From Charina bottae (Eukaryota > Chordata > Lepidosauria > Squamata > Charinaidae): a stretch of 64,000 nucleotides of DNA. A model generated the notes under the pieces. The model saw only the letters and a list, made by a program, of their open reading frames with translations. It was not told where the DNA came from and made no database searches. The position numbers and the translations under genes are program-made. Positions 22,956-31,811 of this stretch are shown here, in pieces; position 1 is the first letter of the stretch; each line of letters begins with the position of its first letter. The DNA is taken from assembly GCA_023362775.1 (NCBI GenBank), contig JALMGJ010000015.1, positions 12,225,501 through 12,289,500 of the forward strand, in the 5' to 3' direction.

Positions 22956-23310
22956 GGGATCCTATAGGAAAAGAGGCTGGTAATATTTTATTTTTATTTT
23001 CAGCAGCCTGGGGGCCAAAGGGATGTCAATTTCATAACATACAAGTAGGTGAGGATGATGATGGTGATGATGAGGATGATTAAGGTAGTTACTATTTCTG
23101 AAGTTTCTGGGTTGTTGTTTTATTTAATCTACATCTCTGTGTAGATTGTTCCTTTGGTTTCCTGCCAGAAATCAGCAAGAAATTGTTCCATTGATGTCTG
23201 GCAATTCACTGTTCTATTTTGGCAATGTAGTCTAGAAGAGCTGTATGCAACAGGATTTGGGGGTCATGACCCACTAGTTGTCCACCCTAGTTATATAGGA
23301 TGGGACAAAG

Positions 23311-23323
23311 AGTCCTGTTATTG
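23311..23323. repeat. Target-site duplication, left copy
   Basis: AGTCCTGTTATTG, repeated exactly at 23,459-23,471. Confidence 0.85.
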
Positions 23324-23458
23324 ATGGTTGTTGTGGGTTTTCTGGGCTGTGTGGCCGTGTTCTGGAAGTTTTGGTTCCTAATGTTTCGCTGGTTGCTGTG
23401 GCTGGCATCTTCAGAGGACAGGAGCACAGCTAGAAGATTCTTTCTGTGCCCAAGACAC
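23324..23458 (-). mobile_element. Short Penelope-like 3' unit (hammerhead family 3)
   Basis: This 135-bp insertion carries a hammerhead-like core followed, on the minus strand, by CACGGCCACACAGCCCAG and the end AACCCACAACAACCAT. This string is a recurrent vertebrate repeat end that I associate with hammerhead-bearing Penelope-like elements. Exact 13-bp duplications prove it inserted as this short unit. No coding sequence is present. Confidence 0.7.
23375..23420 (-). ncRNA. Hammerhead ribozyme motif, family 3, decayed
   Basis: Minus strand: TCCT, core CTGAAGA, helix II (GCCAGC...CAACCAGC region, partly mismatched), GAAACATT, then AGGA. TCCT and AGGA pair as helix I next to the core. The cleavage-site triplet is ATT instead of the usual GTC, so helix III and cleavage are probably lost. 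Confidence 0.6.
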
Positions 23459-23471
23459 AGTCCTGTTATTG
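23459..23471. repeat. Target-site duplication, right copy
   Basis: AGTCCTGTTATTG, identical to 23,311-23,323. Confidence 0.85.
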
Positions 23472-23647
23472 TTCCTTTAGTACAATTGCAAGGTCATTGC
23501 ATGGAAAAGACAGACTATGAGCATGTACCATAAAATAATGCCTCCGCAAGTACATACCAGAATGTGGGAAAGTGTTTTAGAGACTTCCAGTCAAAGTCAT
23601 CAGAACCCACTTCTAAGCTGTCAGCCATCATTTTCTTTTGTCTAGAA

Positions 23648-23778
23648 GAACACTGCTTCCCAACCTTTGCAATTTCCAGGTGTGAGAACTTCAGATCCCA
23701 AATTTCCACAGCCAACATGACCATTGATGGAAATTCTGGGAGTTGAAATCCACACATCTGGCAGTTGCCATGACTGGG
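23648..23778. mobile_element. hAT-type MITE, diverged
   Basis: Imperfect terminal inverted repeats (CACTGCTTCCCAACCTTTGC on the left; the right end reads ...GGGAAACAGTC) match the CAGTGTTTCTCAACC type seen in the smaller copy at 58,372-58,449. The inner arms (CCAGGTGTGAGAACTTCAGA against TTGAAATCCACACATCTGG) also pair. No transposase. Confidence 0.65.
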
Positions 23779-24857
23779 AAACAGTCTTATGTAAGACTAT
23801 GCCCAGTATTGTTCCAATGGGTTTCTAAGCAAAACAAAATGTTGGCCACCAGCCAAGATACATGATACTTTACAAATATTTGATTTGACCCCTTTTTTCC
23901 AAAATTAATTTAAGAAAATGACAGCTGGGCAGGGAGTTTAGAAACTCTCCCATTTAGATCCTTTGTTGTTCTTTCCTTCCCCTTTAATCTGCCAGTAGAA
24001 ATCTTTCAACAGCAAGAATACTTAAGAAACACACATGGCCTCATTCTTTTTCAAATATACTGGAATACGCCTCAGTAGGCATAATCTTACAAGAGAATTT
24101 CCCTCATGCATTAGAAAGAGAAAGTGGAATGCTTCTTCAAAGATGGCATCTGCCATCCACAGCTTTTGAATGTCCTTATATGAATGAATGTAGATAGAAA
24201 TATGCAACCAAACTAATAGGGAGGGAGGTACTTTTGAAATTAGACAATCAAAAGAGTTTTAACTGATAAAGCTATCATACAAATTGGCTGAAAGCTTGGT
24301 CCTATACATTTTTCTTGGAAATAAGTCCCATTGTTTTTAATCAGATATATATGTTCAATGCTTTGTACAAGGACTTCCATGTAACTGTCAACTTTTCTTA
24401 CACTATCACAGTGAACTATGATTTATAATTAAAAGGACTACAGGGTGAAGCAATTTATTAACTTATATCCATTTTCATGGTAGATTTTCCTCATTTCCCA
24501 ACAACTTTTTCACAATTGTTCAATGTTTTCATGTTGGAAACTTGAGCTACATTTACCACCCCCATCTTAGTTGTGTGATGAAATGTTTGTAGCCATTGCA
24601 GTCAAAGTAAAATAATCCAACAAGCTAAGAATCCTCCTTTCTCATTTGCCTTCAATTCTTGCTTTCTTTTTCCCCCCAACCCAAATTCCTCCTTTTATCA
24701 GCTGCAAAATGAAACCATGTAGCAAATTGCTTTATGTTATGTAGCTGAAGTGGTACAGCTTTAATGAATCTGAAATTTTGTTTGGAGGGAAAATGAGTTT
24801 GACATATAGAAACATGAAGACGGAGAAGTCAATGAGCAAAATGATGCTGTTTAGAGA
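23779..24857. other. No recognisable feature
   Basis: AT-rich unique sequence. Confidence 0.5.
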
Positions 24858-24869
24858 AGCCCATTCAAT
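24858..24869. repeat. Target-site duplication, left copy
   Basis: AGCCCATTCAAT, repeated exactly at 25,222-25,233. Confidence 0.9.
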
Positions 24870-25221
24870 TGTTGTTGTTGTTCAGTTGTTTAGTCGTGTC
24901 CGACTCTTTGTGACCTCATGGACCATAGCACGCCAGGCCTTCCTGTCCTCCACTGTCTCCCAGAGTTTACTCAAATTCATGTTCGTTACATCGGTGATGC
25001 TATCTAACCATCTCATCCTCTGCTGTCCCTTTCTCCTTTTGCCTTCAGTCTTTCCCAGCATTAGGGTCTTTTCCAGTGAGTCCTCTCTTCGCATTAGGTG
25101 GCCAAAGTATTTGAGCTTCAGCTTCAGTATCTGTCCTTCCAATGAGCAGTCAGGGTTGATTTCCTTTAGGATTGACTGATTTGACCTCCTTGCAGTCCAA
25201 GGGACTCTTAGGACTCTTAAG
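24870..25221 (-). mobile_element. BovB (RTE clade) LINE 3' end
   Basis: A 352-bp 5'-truncated BovB insertion with a perfect 12-bp target-site duplication. The minus strand encodes the C-terminal about 100 residues of the BovB protein without a stop until its natural end. It includes GQILKLKLKYFGHLMRRED, GKTEGKRRKGQQRMRWLDSI and WRAMVHEVTKSRTRLNN. After it come AGTCGGACACGACTAAACAA and a (CAA)n tail. BovB is known for horizontal spread between squamates and ruminants. The open frame and perfect duplication mark a fairly recent insertion. Confidence 0.92.
24882..25215 (-). pseudogene. BovB reverse transcriptase, C-terminal fragment
   Basis: Only the end of the RTE-clade ORF2, downstream of the reverse transcriptase catalytic motifs, is present, so it has no enzymatic capacity. 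Recognition rests on the KYFGHLMRR and RKGQQRMRWLDSI blocks shared by RTE/BovB proteins. The upstream part of the apparent reading frame (25,222-25,343) is flanking sequence and not BovB. Confidence 0.9.
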
Positions 25222-25233
25222 AGCCCATTCAAT

Positions 25234-26894
25234 AGTATGATCCAAATCCCAAGAAAGTTGAACTTATTATCTTCTTGAAGCCAGTGAAATTTATGTAAGC
25301 CATGCTTGAGCCTGCAAAAGCATGCAAGTTTACCTGGAACCAAATCCCATGGACCTCAATAGCCTCATGTATGCACAACATAAACCCATTGTGTAATTTG
25401 TCTGGTTTTTGCTTCATGTAATTTGCACATCAGTGTGTGCATACAAGGTTCTTATGGCTTGTTCAACAAATACTGTTCAAGCATTTCTTGTTTCCCAGAA
25501 TTATCCATTTAGCCACAAAGACTTGGTTCTGAGTTAGATTGCTCCATAAAACACATCTAACTTTCTCTGGTCTTGGGATGATGGGATCCAACAATAAAAA
25601 AATGTGTGCATGATTAAAAAAGGCATCAAGTTACTAACTATTATTTATTTATATTGGCTAATATTATATCAGTTTCTTGTCTGAATTTTTATTTAGGGTT
25701 TCCTGTTGCAGACAAAACTAGGGAGAGATCATTGTTCAGGTAATAAAACATATAGTTTAGATCCTAAAAGAATCAGGTTTGATTCCTGGCATCTGTAATT
25801 AAGGAGATCACGTCATGAGGAAAGACCTATTTAAGGCGAGACCTTGAAATATCATTGCCAAAACAGGCAAGCATTATTTGGCTTGATGAACAAATAGTCT
25901 GGAGTGCTCAAAGGGAATTTTTTCATTCTTATTAAATTAATTTAAAATTTTTGGGCTGCTTTTCAGCGTAGACAATGGAATAAAAAGAATAAAATAATCA
26001 ATATAGTAAATGATTGGATTGTTTTCAATCAAGCATTAAACAGCAAAACAACATTTTAACAATGCAAAGAGAGAAACCAATCTCAGCAGCAGATTCAATC
26101 AACAATGGGGAACAATGAAGAGAGGGAGGGGAGAATACAGTCACCATTAGCCTTATCTCTGAAGTGCATTAGGAAGCTTTGTTTTAAATTTCCCAGTAAT
26201 GCAGTTCTCTACCTGTCATTTACTAATTTTATTGTGATTCATTTTTCTTTTGCAGGATTTTATGCATGAATATCAGTTTTATGGTAGTAGTGTATATGTG
26301 CAAGGTGGGGAAGAAAATACAAACAAAATGAAGAAACCAGACCTTACACCAAATTACGCACAATCCAAAACCTGAATATAAGAAATAGTCTTTATTAAAC
26401 TAGAGCTGGAGAGAAATGAAATGCCACACCAAGTGATATCTGCAAATGAAACAAAAGAACAAAACTGAGGAAATGTGTTCGTCCCTGAGATTAACAGTAC
26501 TTTTTGTGAAGGCTGGAATATAATTAGGTGGTACCTTAAACCGAAAAAGAAAAGAATGCTGATTATCTACATACTGTAGGGTTTCTGTACTGAAATAACA
26601 GCATCTCAAACCTGGTGGGTTTTTTTTTCTAAAGAATTCAGTAGGCTTGGAACAGGTGCATAATAAAAAAATCCCATTATATTGTGATTTACTGGACTCC
26701 AAAAGATTTTTGCAAAGAGTTCAAAGGAGCAATGTTCACCGCTTCATCATTTTAGGTTTTTTAAAAAGTACATTTTGCAGAGTTCATTTGTAACTTATTG
26801 TACAGTAAGCTCATATCAATTTCTTTCCAAAACACCAGACATTTCAAATGGTCTGTCCATAACCAGAGAAAGAAGCCTTCAGCGAGATGTTTCA
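25234..26894. other. No recognisable feature
   Basis: AT-rich unique sequence with short chance frames only. Confidence 0.5.
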
Positions 26895-27393
26895 TTTTAT
26901 TATTATTTATTTATTTATTATTTTATCCTATTTATACCCCGCCTATCCCCTCCCTACTGGAGGGCTCTAGGCGGCTTACAACATCAATATATTTCAATTA
27001 TACATCATATATCATATACATTTTTAAATTTACCGCGCGATAGGGAAGAGGACAGGGAACCGGCTCTTCGGCTGCAGGCACCGGACTACATGCCCCAGCA
27101 TGCCTCGCTTCCGCGCCGGCTGCTGACGTCCAGGAAGCTGTTCTTTTCTGGATCCGTCGTCCTCCGCCGTCATCACCGGGATTCCCTAGGACTTCTTCGG
27201 AACGAGGACGACCCTCCTCTGGACGCCGGCAAATTGACCCACGAAGTGGTACCCATTTATCTACTCGCATATGCTTTCGATCCGCTGGGTGGACGGAAGC
27301 TGGAGCTAGTGGCGGGAGCTCACCCCACCCCGCGGTTTCGAACTGCCGACCTTATGGTCGGCAGACTAACGGCTCAGCGGAGGAAACAGGCCA
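26895..27393 (-). mobile_element. CpG-rich chimeric SINE: Sauria-type head, unique GC-rich middle, L2/CR1-type tail
   Basis: On the minus strand the element starts in a tRNA-like head without its A box, has a B box (AGTTCGAAACC near 27,332) and the Sauria-type body (GTGAGCTCCCGCCACTAGC and GGGTACCACTTCGTGGGTC). It then runs into a ~190-bp GC- and CpG-rich middle that I do not recognise, and ends in an L2/CR1-like tail (AAGCCGCCTAGAGCCCTCCA, then GGCGGGGTATAAATAGG and AATAAATAAATAA). In other Sauria-type SINEs of this window the tail is RTE-like with (ACCTTT)n. The many surviving CpGs in an AT-rich, CpG-poor surround indicate youth. The 258-codon plus-strand frame across it is not a gene. Confidence 0.6.
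27085..27103 (+). promoter_or_regulatory. ZNF143/Staf-like motif inside the chimeric SINE
   Basis: ACTACATGCCCCAGCATGC closely resembles the ACTACAATTCCCAGCATGC-type binding site of ZNF143 that is common in vertebrate promoters. It lies in the GC-rich middle of the SINE. Function is inferred from the motif only. Confidence 0.4.
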
Positions 27394-28214
27394 TTCTCAT
27401 TTTTTCAGGAGAGACGGTGATGGTGAATTTCAGCCTCCCCTTTTCCTTTAGAAGTGCTGAAAAAAACGCACAAGCATTTCTCCAAGTACCTCAGTTCCCC
27501 AAATCCTTGACAATCAAGATCTTGTTAATTTTTTATGAATTGCTCACTTGATTCCAACAACTAAGACAATTCGGTTTTTAAAAAGGTTGCAACTTCCAAT
27601 ATTTATTAATAATTATTTTTAATTTAGGCTGTCTCAGCAGATGGCAGTAGTTAAGTAAGCTCAGGTCTAGGGAATACCAACACTATTGACAGGACTATGA
27701 AACTGAAACAAAACCAAAGGAAACAAAGAAGATGACAATGACAGATTGCTTCCACATTGTTGCTAGAAAGAGACAGGGACTTGAAGGACACTTACTTTTA
27801 ATTCAGGCTGCCTTTAACAGTAACATTAACTTCAGATTGTTTACACATCACACTCTGTTGCTATCATCCATACTTTAAAAATAATAAAGAAACAATAGTT
27901 GTGGAAGTACTTTGTGCCGTCAAAAATATTTTCAGAAGACAATGATATTGACCCATACACCAGTGCAGAAAAGGTCCACTCATTCATAGACAGTAACTTA
28001 AATGATCCTCTGTTGCTAATCTTTAGCTGACTCTATTCTATTTTGGTCCAAGATTTACATGATCTTACTTACCACTACAACAGTAGCTTCTTGTCAAAGA
28101 TCCATAGGCTCTGATTTATATACCCAGCATTCAGGAGAACATCAGTTATGGATGCTTTATTCATGTGGTGGTATGTGACAGGGAGTCAATAGCTTGTAGT
28201 TATAGGATATAATA
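27394..28214. other. No recognisable feature
   Basis: AT-rich unique sequence. Confidence 0.5.
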
Positions 28215-28295
28215 TATAATTATAAGGGTCCCTCCTTGAGGGAGAGAAGGGTGGTGATAAAAAATTGATAGATAAGTAAAATAAAATAATCCTGT
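28215..28295 (+). repeat. L2/CR1-type tail fragment
   Basis: GGGTCCCTCCTTGAGGGAGA, GGGTGGTGATAAAAAATTGA and an A/T-rich end, the local L2/CR1 hairpin and tail. Confidence 0.5.
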
Positions 28296-28439
28296 TAATA
28301 TAAATAACATGGCTTGGTAATAATTTAACAACATTTAATTTTACATGATATATTGTTAATGTAAGTCATCATCGTCATCATCATGGAAGAGTAGCTAGTG
28401 TGATCCATTGGTATCAGTGCAAAAATTAGTTTGAAGGAC

Positions 28440-28800
28440 TGCCTCTCCCTGATTTCATCTGCCCATCCTACCAAATACCAAATCCAGCAGAGAGAGTATG
28501 TTACGGGTTCTATCGCCGAGGGAGCTACATTTGGTGGCCCCTAGGTGGCGGGCCTTTTCTGCTGTGGCCCCTGCATTGTGTAATCTTCTCCCCCCTGAGG
28601 TGAGGTTGGCCTCATCATTGTTCAGCTTCTGGAGGTGGCTCCCTTGTTTTTAACATCCCTTCATCTATTATTCTTTGTTTTAGTTAGTTTTTTCATAATT
28701 TTTAATGTGTTTATTGATTTTTAGCTCTTTTGTATGCCACCTAGAGTTGCTTGTTTGTGAGACGGGGGGCTATATAATTTTTAAAGTAAATAAAATAAAT
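28440..28800 (+). mobile_element. L2/CR1-type LINE 3' end
   Basis: The end of the ORF region (GGTGGCGGGCCTTTTCTGCT, CCCCTGAGGTGAGGTTGGCC) is followed by a T-rich 3' UTR, the CACCTAGAGTTGCTTGTTTG hairpin-type segment and a TAAATAAAATAAAT tail. 5'-truncated, no reverse transcriptase. Confidence 0.7.
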
Positions 28801-28859
28801 CGCTTCAGAGTTACCCACAGGAAGTATATTACTTTGTAATCTGGAGTAGCATGATTCCA

Positions 28860-28919
28860 CAATTAAATTTAGGGCTATCAGACCTGTCCGAAAGAAAAAG
28901 AAAACCAAGAAGGCAAGAT
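28860..28919 (+). pseudogene. BovB reverse transcriptase, left piece of a split copy
   Basis: The frame ending at 28,919 reads AIRPVRKKKKTKKAR and continues in register as W-L-S-A-E-T at 36,012 after the Penelope-like insertion. The lysine-rich KKKK-KKARWLS block is typical of the linker before the BovB/RTE reverse transcriptase. Upstream of about 28,860 the match is lost, and a stop codon lies near 28,845. Confidence 0.65.
28907..28919. repeat. Target-site duplication of the large PLE insertion, left copy
   Basis: AAGAAGGCAAGAT, repeated exactly at 36,000-36,012. It belongs to the BovB reading frame; removing one copy and the insert restores that frame. Confidence 0.95.
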
Positions 28920-28955
28920 CTGTAGCTTGAATCATGTCAACTGGATTTCTATTTT

Positions 28956-29004
28956 CTTAGTGGAAACGTTTCACTCCTTATCCAAGGAGCTTCTTCAGTC
29001 TGAG
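28956..29004 (-). ncRNA. Hammerhead-ribozyme-like motif in the outer pLTR of copy 1
   Basis: Mirror of the copy 3 motif: CTCAG, A, CTGAAGAA, hairpin GCTCCTT-GGAT-AAGGAGT, GAAACGT, then T at the expected cleavage position and CTAAG as the partner of CTCAG with one mismatch. See 35,876-35,924. Confidence 0.6.
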
Positions 29005-29098
29005 TAAAGTTAGTAAGGGAATCCTTAAATATGTTTCTAGGCTGGCTGTGTGACCTTGCACCTGGGGCTAGGTCATGGTTATTTTGAGATGTTTGTTT

Positions 29099-31648
29099 CT
29101 AAGTCCCTTTATCATCTAAAGGAGGATCGTTAAGATTACCCTGCTGCTGTTGAGCTTGTGAAATGGTCTTAATCTTCCTAGGCACAGAAGACAAAGCAGG
29201 AAGGAAGATAGGGGAAAGGTTATGCCTGAGGCCCCCACCTCTATTCAAGGAAGGATTTTCCAAGTTGGCATGAATGGATTCCTTGACCCCTCTCTCAAAC
29301 CACCTATCTTCTCTGTCTAAAATGTGAACATTAATGTCCTCAAATGAGTGTCCTTTTTCCTTTAGATGAAGATAAACTGCTGACTCTGGTCCTGTGGTGT
29401 TACTTCTCCTGTGTTGGGCCATCCTCCTGTACAAAGGTTGTTTGGTTTCTCCAATGTAGAGTTCAGAGCACTCCTCACTGCACTGGATTGCATACACTAC
29501 ATTGCTTTCCTTGTGTTTTGGAGTTTGATCTTTGGGGTGTACAAGCCTCTGTCTCAGTGTGTTGGTGGGTTTGAAATATACAGGTATGTGGTGTTTGCCA
29601 AATATCCGTTTTATCTTTTCAGACACGCCAGCCATGTAAGGAATGACCAGGTTCTTCCGTTTACTCTGAGTCTCAGCCCTATCTGTCGCTGTTTTAGGTC
29701 TGGTAGACTTAGATTTAGTGAAGGCCCAATTTGGATATCCACAGGCCTGCAGAGCTGTTCTCAGATGCTGCTTTTCATTCTTTTTGGAATCCATGGAGGT
29801 GGGGATGGTTTCTGCTCTGTGTGACAATGTCCTGATGACTCCTAGTTTGTGCTGCAGTGGATGGTGGGAGTCAAACATCAGGTATTGATCTGTGTGTGTG
29901 GGTTTCCTGTAGATCCCTATTTCTAGCTTGCCACCGGTCCCAATGAGGACTTCACAGTCTAGGAATGCCAGTCTGTTGTCCTTGGTGTCTTCTCTGGTGA
30001 AGCTAATGTTGGCATCTATAGTGTTTATATGGTCCGTGAAGGCCTGTACTTCCTGGGCCTTGATTTTGACCCAGGTGTCATCCACATACCTAAACCAGTG
30101 GGTGGGCACCGTTCCCTGGAATGTGTTGAGTGCTTTCTTCTCCACTTCTTCCATGTATAAATTGGCCACAATGGGTGACACAGGAGAACCCATGGCACAG
30201 CCGTGTTTTTGTCTGTAAAAGTCACCTCTGTATGTGAAATAAGTGGTGTTAAGACACAGGTCCAGAAGATGGCAGATCTGGTTTGGGTTGAGATGGCTTC
30301 TCCTTTCCAGGGTGCTGTCCTCTTCTAGTCTCTTCCTGACAGCGGATAGAGCATGAGTGGTGGGGATGCTGGTGAAAAGGGAGGACACATCAAAGGAGAC
30401 CATAGTTTCATCTGTATCCAGTTTCAGGATCTTTGCTTTGGAAACAAATTCTTCCGAATTATGGATGTGGTGTTCAGAGTGTCCAACTAGAGGTGCTAGT
30501 ATGGTAGAGAGGTGTTTGGCAATGTTGTATGTTACCGAATTGATGCTGCTGACTATGGGTCGGAGGGGTGTTCCTTCCTTGTGGATCTTAGGAAGTCCGT
30601 AGATGCAGGGGATGGCTTCTCCAGGATACAGACGGTGGTAGGTAATCCTATCGATGGAGCCATCATGTTCCAATTGTTTCAAACTGTCTATTGCCTTTTT
30701 CTTGTAATTGTTGGTGGGGTCTCTTTTCAGTTTTTCATATGTATGGTGATCCTCCAAAAGTGAGGTAATTTTATTGTGGTAGTCTGCAGTGTTTAGAACC
30801 ACTGTACATCTTCCTTTGTCAGCAGGTAAAATGGTGATGGTTTCATCTTTGCTGAGGGCTGTCAGGGCTCTCCTCTCTTGGACGGTAAGGTTGGGGGGAG
30901 GAGGTTGAGCACTGGACAGAGCTGCAGATATTTTAAGCCGGAGTTGTTCTGCTTCTTCAAAAGGTAGGTGGTTGTTGTGGATGGCAGATTCTGTGGCTGT
31001 AATGAGCTCCACAACCGGAACTTGCTTGGGAGTGATGGCAAAATTAAGACCTTTGGCTAGGACATCTCTCTCTGGTTGGGTAAGTTCTCTGTCTGAGAGA
31101 TTTTTCACCCACATGTTCTTTTTGTCCTCTGTGGTCCTGTTGTTGTTATTCCTCCCAGCGGTTTCTCCAGTTCCTTGTTTCTGCTTGCTGCGAGAAAGAA
31201 GAATGTCAAATTTCTTAGTTTGCCTCTCCTTTGTCTTGTGATGCTGGGCCAGCTGTACTTTATTGCCAAGCTGAATAACTCTATCCAGGATTGGGTCAGG
31301 AAGGGTGGCTGTGAGTTCCTGGTGAAGGTTTTCAAAATTGTATTGCAGGGCATCAATGGTGAAGTGGACTTGCCTTATTCTTTCATTTAGAAGATGTCTT
31401 TGTGCCTGCTGCAGGATCTGATCTGCTCTGTGACCCTTAACTGTAGATTGCAGGCGTAGGCTTGTCGGGATGAGTCTCTGTTGTCTGCATCTGAGGTTAA
31501 AACGTAGGTGGTTTCTATAGTCTGCCACCTTTCTTGCTGTCTTCTCGAATTTCCTTACCAACTTCAGGGTTTCATCCCCAAAATGTATGGCAATATGTCT
31601 ATGAAGGTTCTCAGTCATCCAGGTGGAATTGTCTGTAGCTTGAATCAT
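29099..31648 (-). CDS. Penelope-like element protein: reverse transcriptase plus GIY-YIG endonuclease (intact)
   Basis: This 849-residue protein would nick chromosomal DNA and copy the element's RNA into the nick. Residues 1 to about 270 are a basic N-terminal region with a glutamine/asparagine-rich stretch. The reverse transcriptase follows: LPADKG (near 274), YGLPKIHK (350), RPIVSS (363), motif A SFDVSSLF with Asp420, motif B GCAMGSPVSP (483), motif C YVDD with Asp523/524, and LAFLDCE (560). A GIY-YIG endonuclease closes the protein: NVVYAIQC (Tyr719), LYIGETKQPLYRR (Tyr731, Arg741/742) and the catalytic-type Glu790 in VKESIHANLENPSLNR. All key residues are present. The start ATG lies inside the pLTR, and a TAA is 15 codons upstream in frame. 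Length and domain order fit Penelope-like elements of the Penelope/Neptune/Poseidon groups; the subgroup is unresolved. It is probably functional or very recently so. Confidence 0.92.
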   Translation of the reverse strand: MIQATDNSTWMTENLHRHIAIHFGDETLKLVRKFEKTARKVADYRNHLRFNLRCRQQRLIPTSLRLQSTVKGHRADQILQQAQRHLLNERIRQVHFTIDALQYNFENLHQELTATLPDPILDRVIQLGNKVQLAQHHKTKERQTKKFDILLSRSKQKQGTGETAGRNNNNRTTEDKKNMWVKNLSDRELTQPERDVLAKGLNFAITPKQVPVVELITATESAIHNNHLPFEEAEQLRLKISAALSSAQPPPPNLTVQERRALTALSKDETITILPADKGRCTVVLNTADYHNKITSLLEDHHTYEKLKRDPTNNYKKKAIDSLKQLEHDGSIDRITYHRLYPGEAIPCIYGLPKIHKEGTPLRPIVSSINSVTYNIAKHLSTILAPLVGHSEHHIHNSEEFVSKAKILKLDTDETMVSFDVSSLFTSIPTTHALSAVRKRLEEDSTLERRSHLNPNQICHLLDLCLNTTYFTYRGDFYRQKHGCAMGSPVSPIVANLYMEEVEKKALNTFQGTVPTHWFRYVDDTWVKIKAQEVQAFTDHINTIDANISFTREDTKDNRLAFLDCEVLIGTGGKLEIGIYRKPTHTDQYLMFDSHHPLQHKLGVIRTLSHRAETIPTSMDSKKNEKQHLRTALQACGYPNWAFTKSKSTRPKTATDRAETQSKRKNLVIPYMAGVSEKIKRIFGKHHIPVYFKPTNTLRQRLVHPKDQTPKHKESNVVYAIQCSEECSELYIGETKQPLYRRMAQHRRSNTTGPESAVYLHLKEKGHSFEDINVHILDREDRWFERGVKESIHANLENPSLNRGGGLRHNLSPIFLPALSSVPRKIKTISQAQQQQGNLNDPPLDDKGT

Positions 31649-31711
31649 GTCAACTGGATTTCTATTTTCTTAGTGGAAACGTTTCACTCCTTATCCAAGG
31701 AGCTTCTTCAG
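31594..31711 (-). repeat. Internal pLTR at the tandem junction of copies 1 and 2
   Basis: This 118-bp unit is both the 3' end of copy 2 and the 5' end of copy 1. On the minus strand it runs from CTGAAGAA to GACATA and contains the hammerhead-like motif followed by the ATG of the ORF. Its limits were set by comparison with the solo units at 17,853-17,992 and 46,120-46,241. Confidence 0.8.
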
Positions 31712-31717
31712 TCTGAG
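31669..31717 (-). ncRNA. Hammerhead-ribozyme-like motif at the tandem junction
   Basis: Same sequence as 28,956-29,004, shifted by 2,713. In a minus-strand transcript of the tandem pair, cleavage here and at the outer copy would release a unit-length 2,713-nt RNA. That would be a clean way to make monomers from multimers. Confidence 0.6.
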
Positions 31718-31811
31718 TAAAGTTAGTAAGGGAATCCTTAAATATGTTTCTAGGCTGGCTGTGTGACCTTGCACCTGGGGCTAGGTCATGGTTATTTTGA
31801 GATGTTTGTTT

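Noticed and set aside
26775..27551. 258-codon plus-strand reading frame
   Set aside because: It runs antisense through the chimeric SINE (26,895-27,393) and has no domain. High GC of the SINE removes stop codons by chance.
29344..31390. Several open frames on the strand opposite the PLE gene, present in all three copies
   Set aside because: They are shadow frames of the conserved coding sequence and repeat only because the copies are identical.
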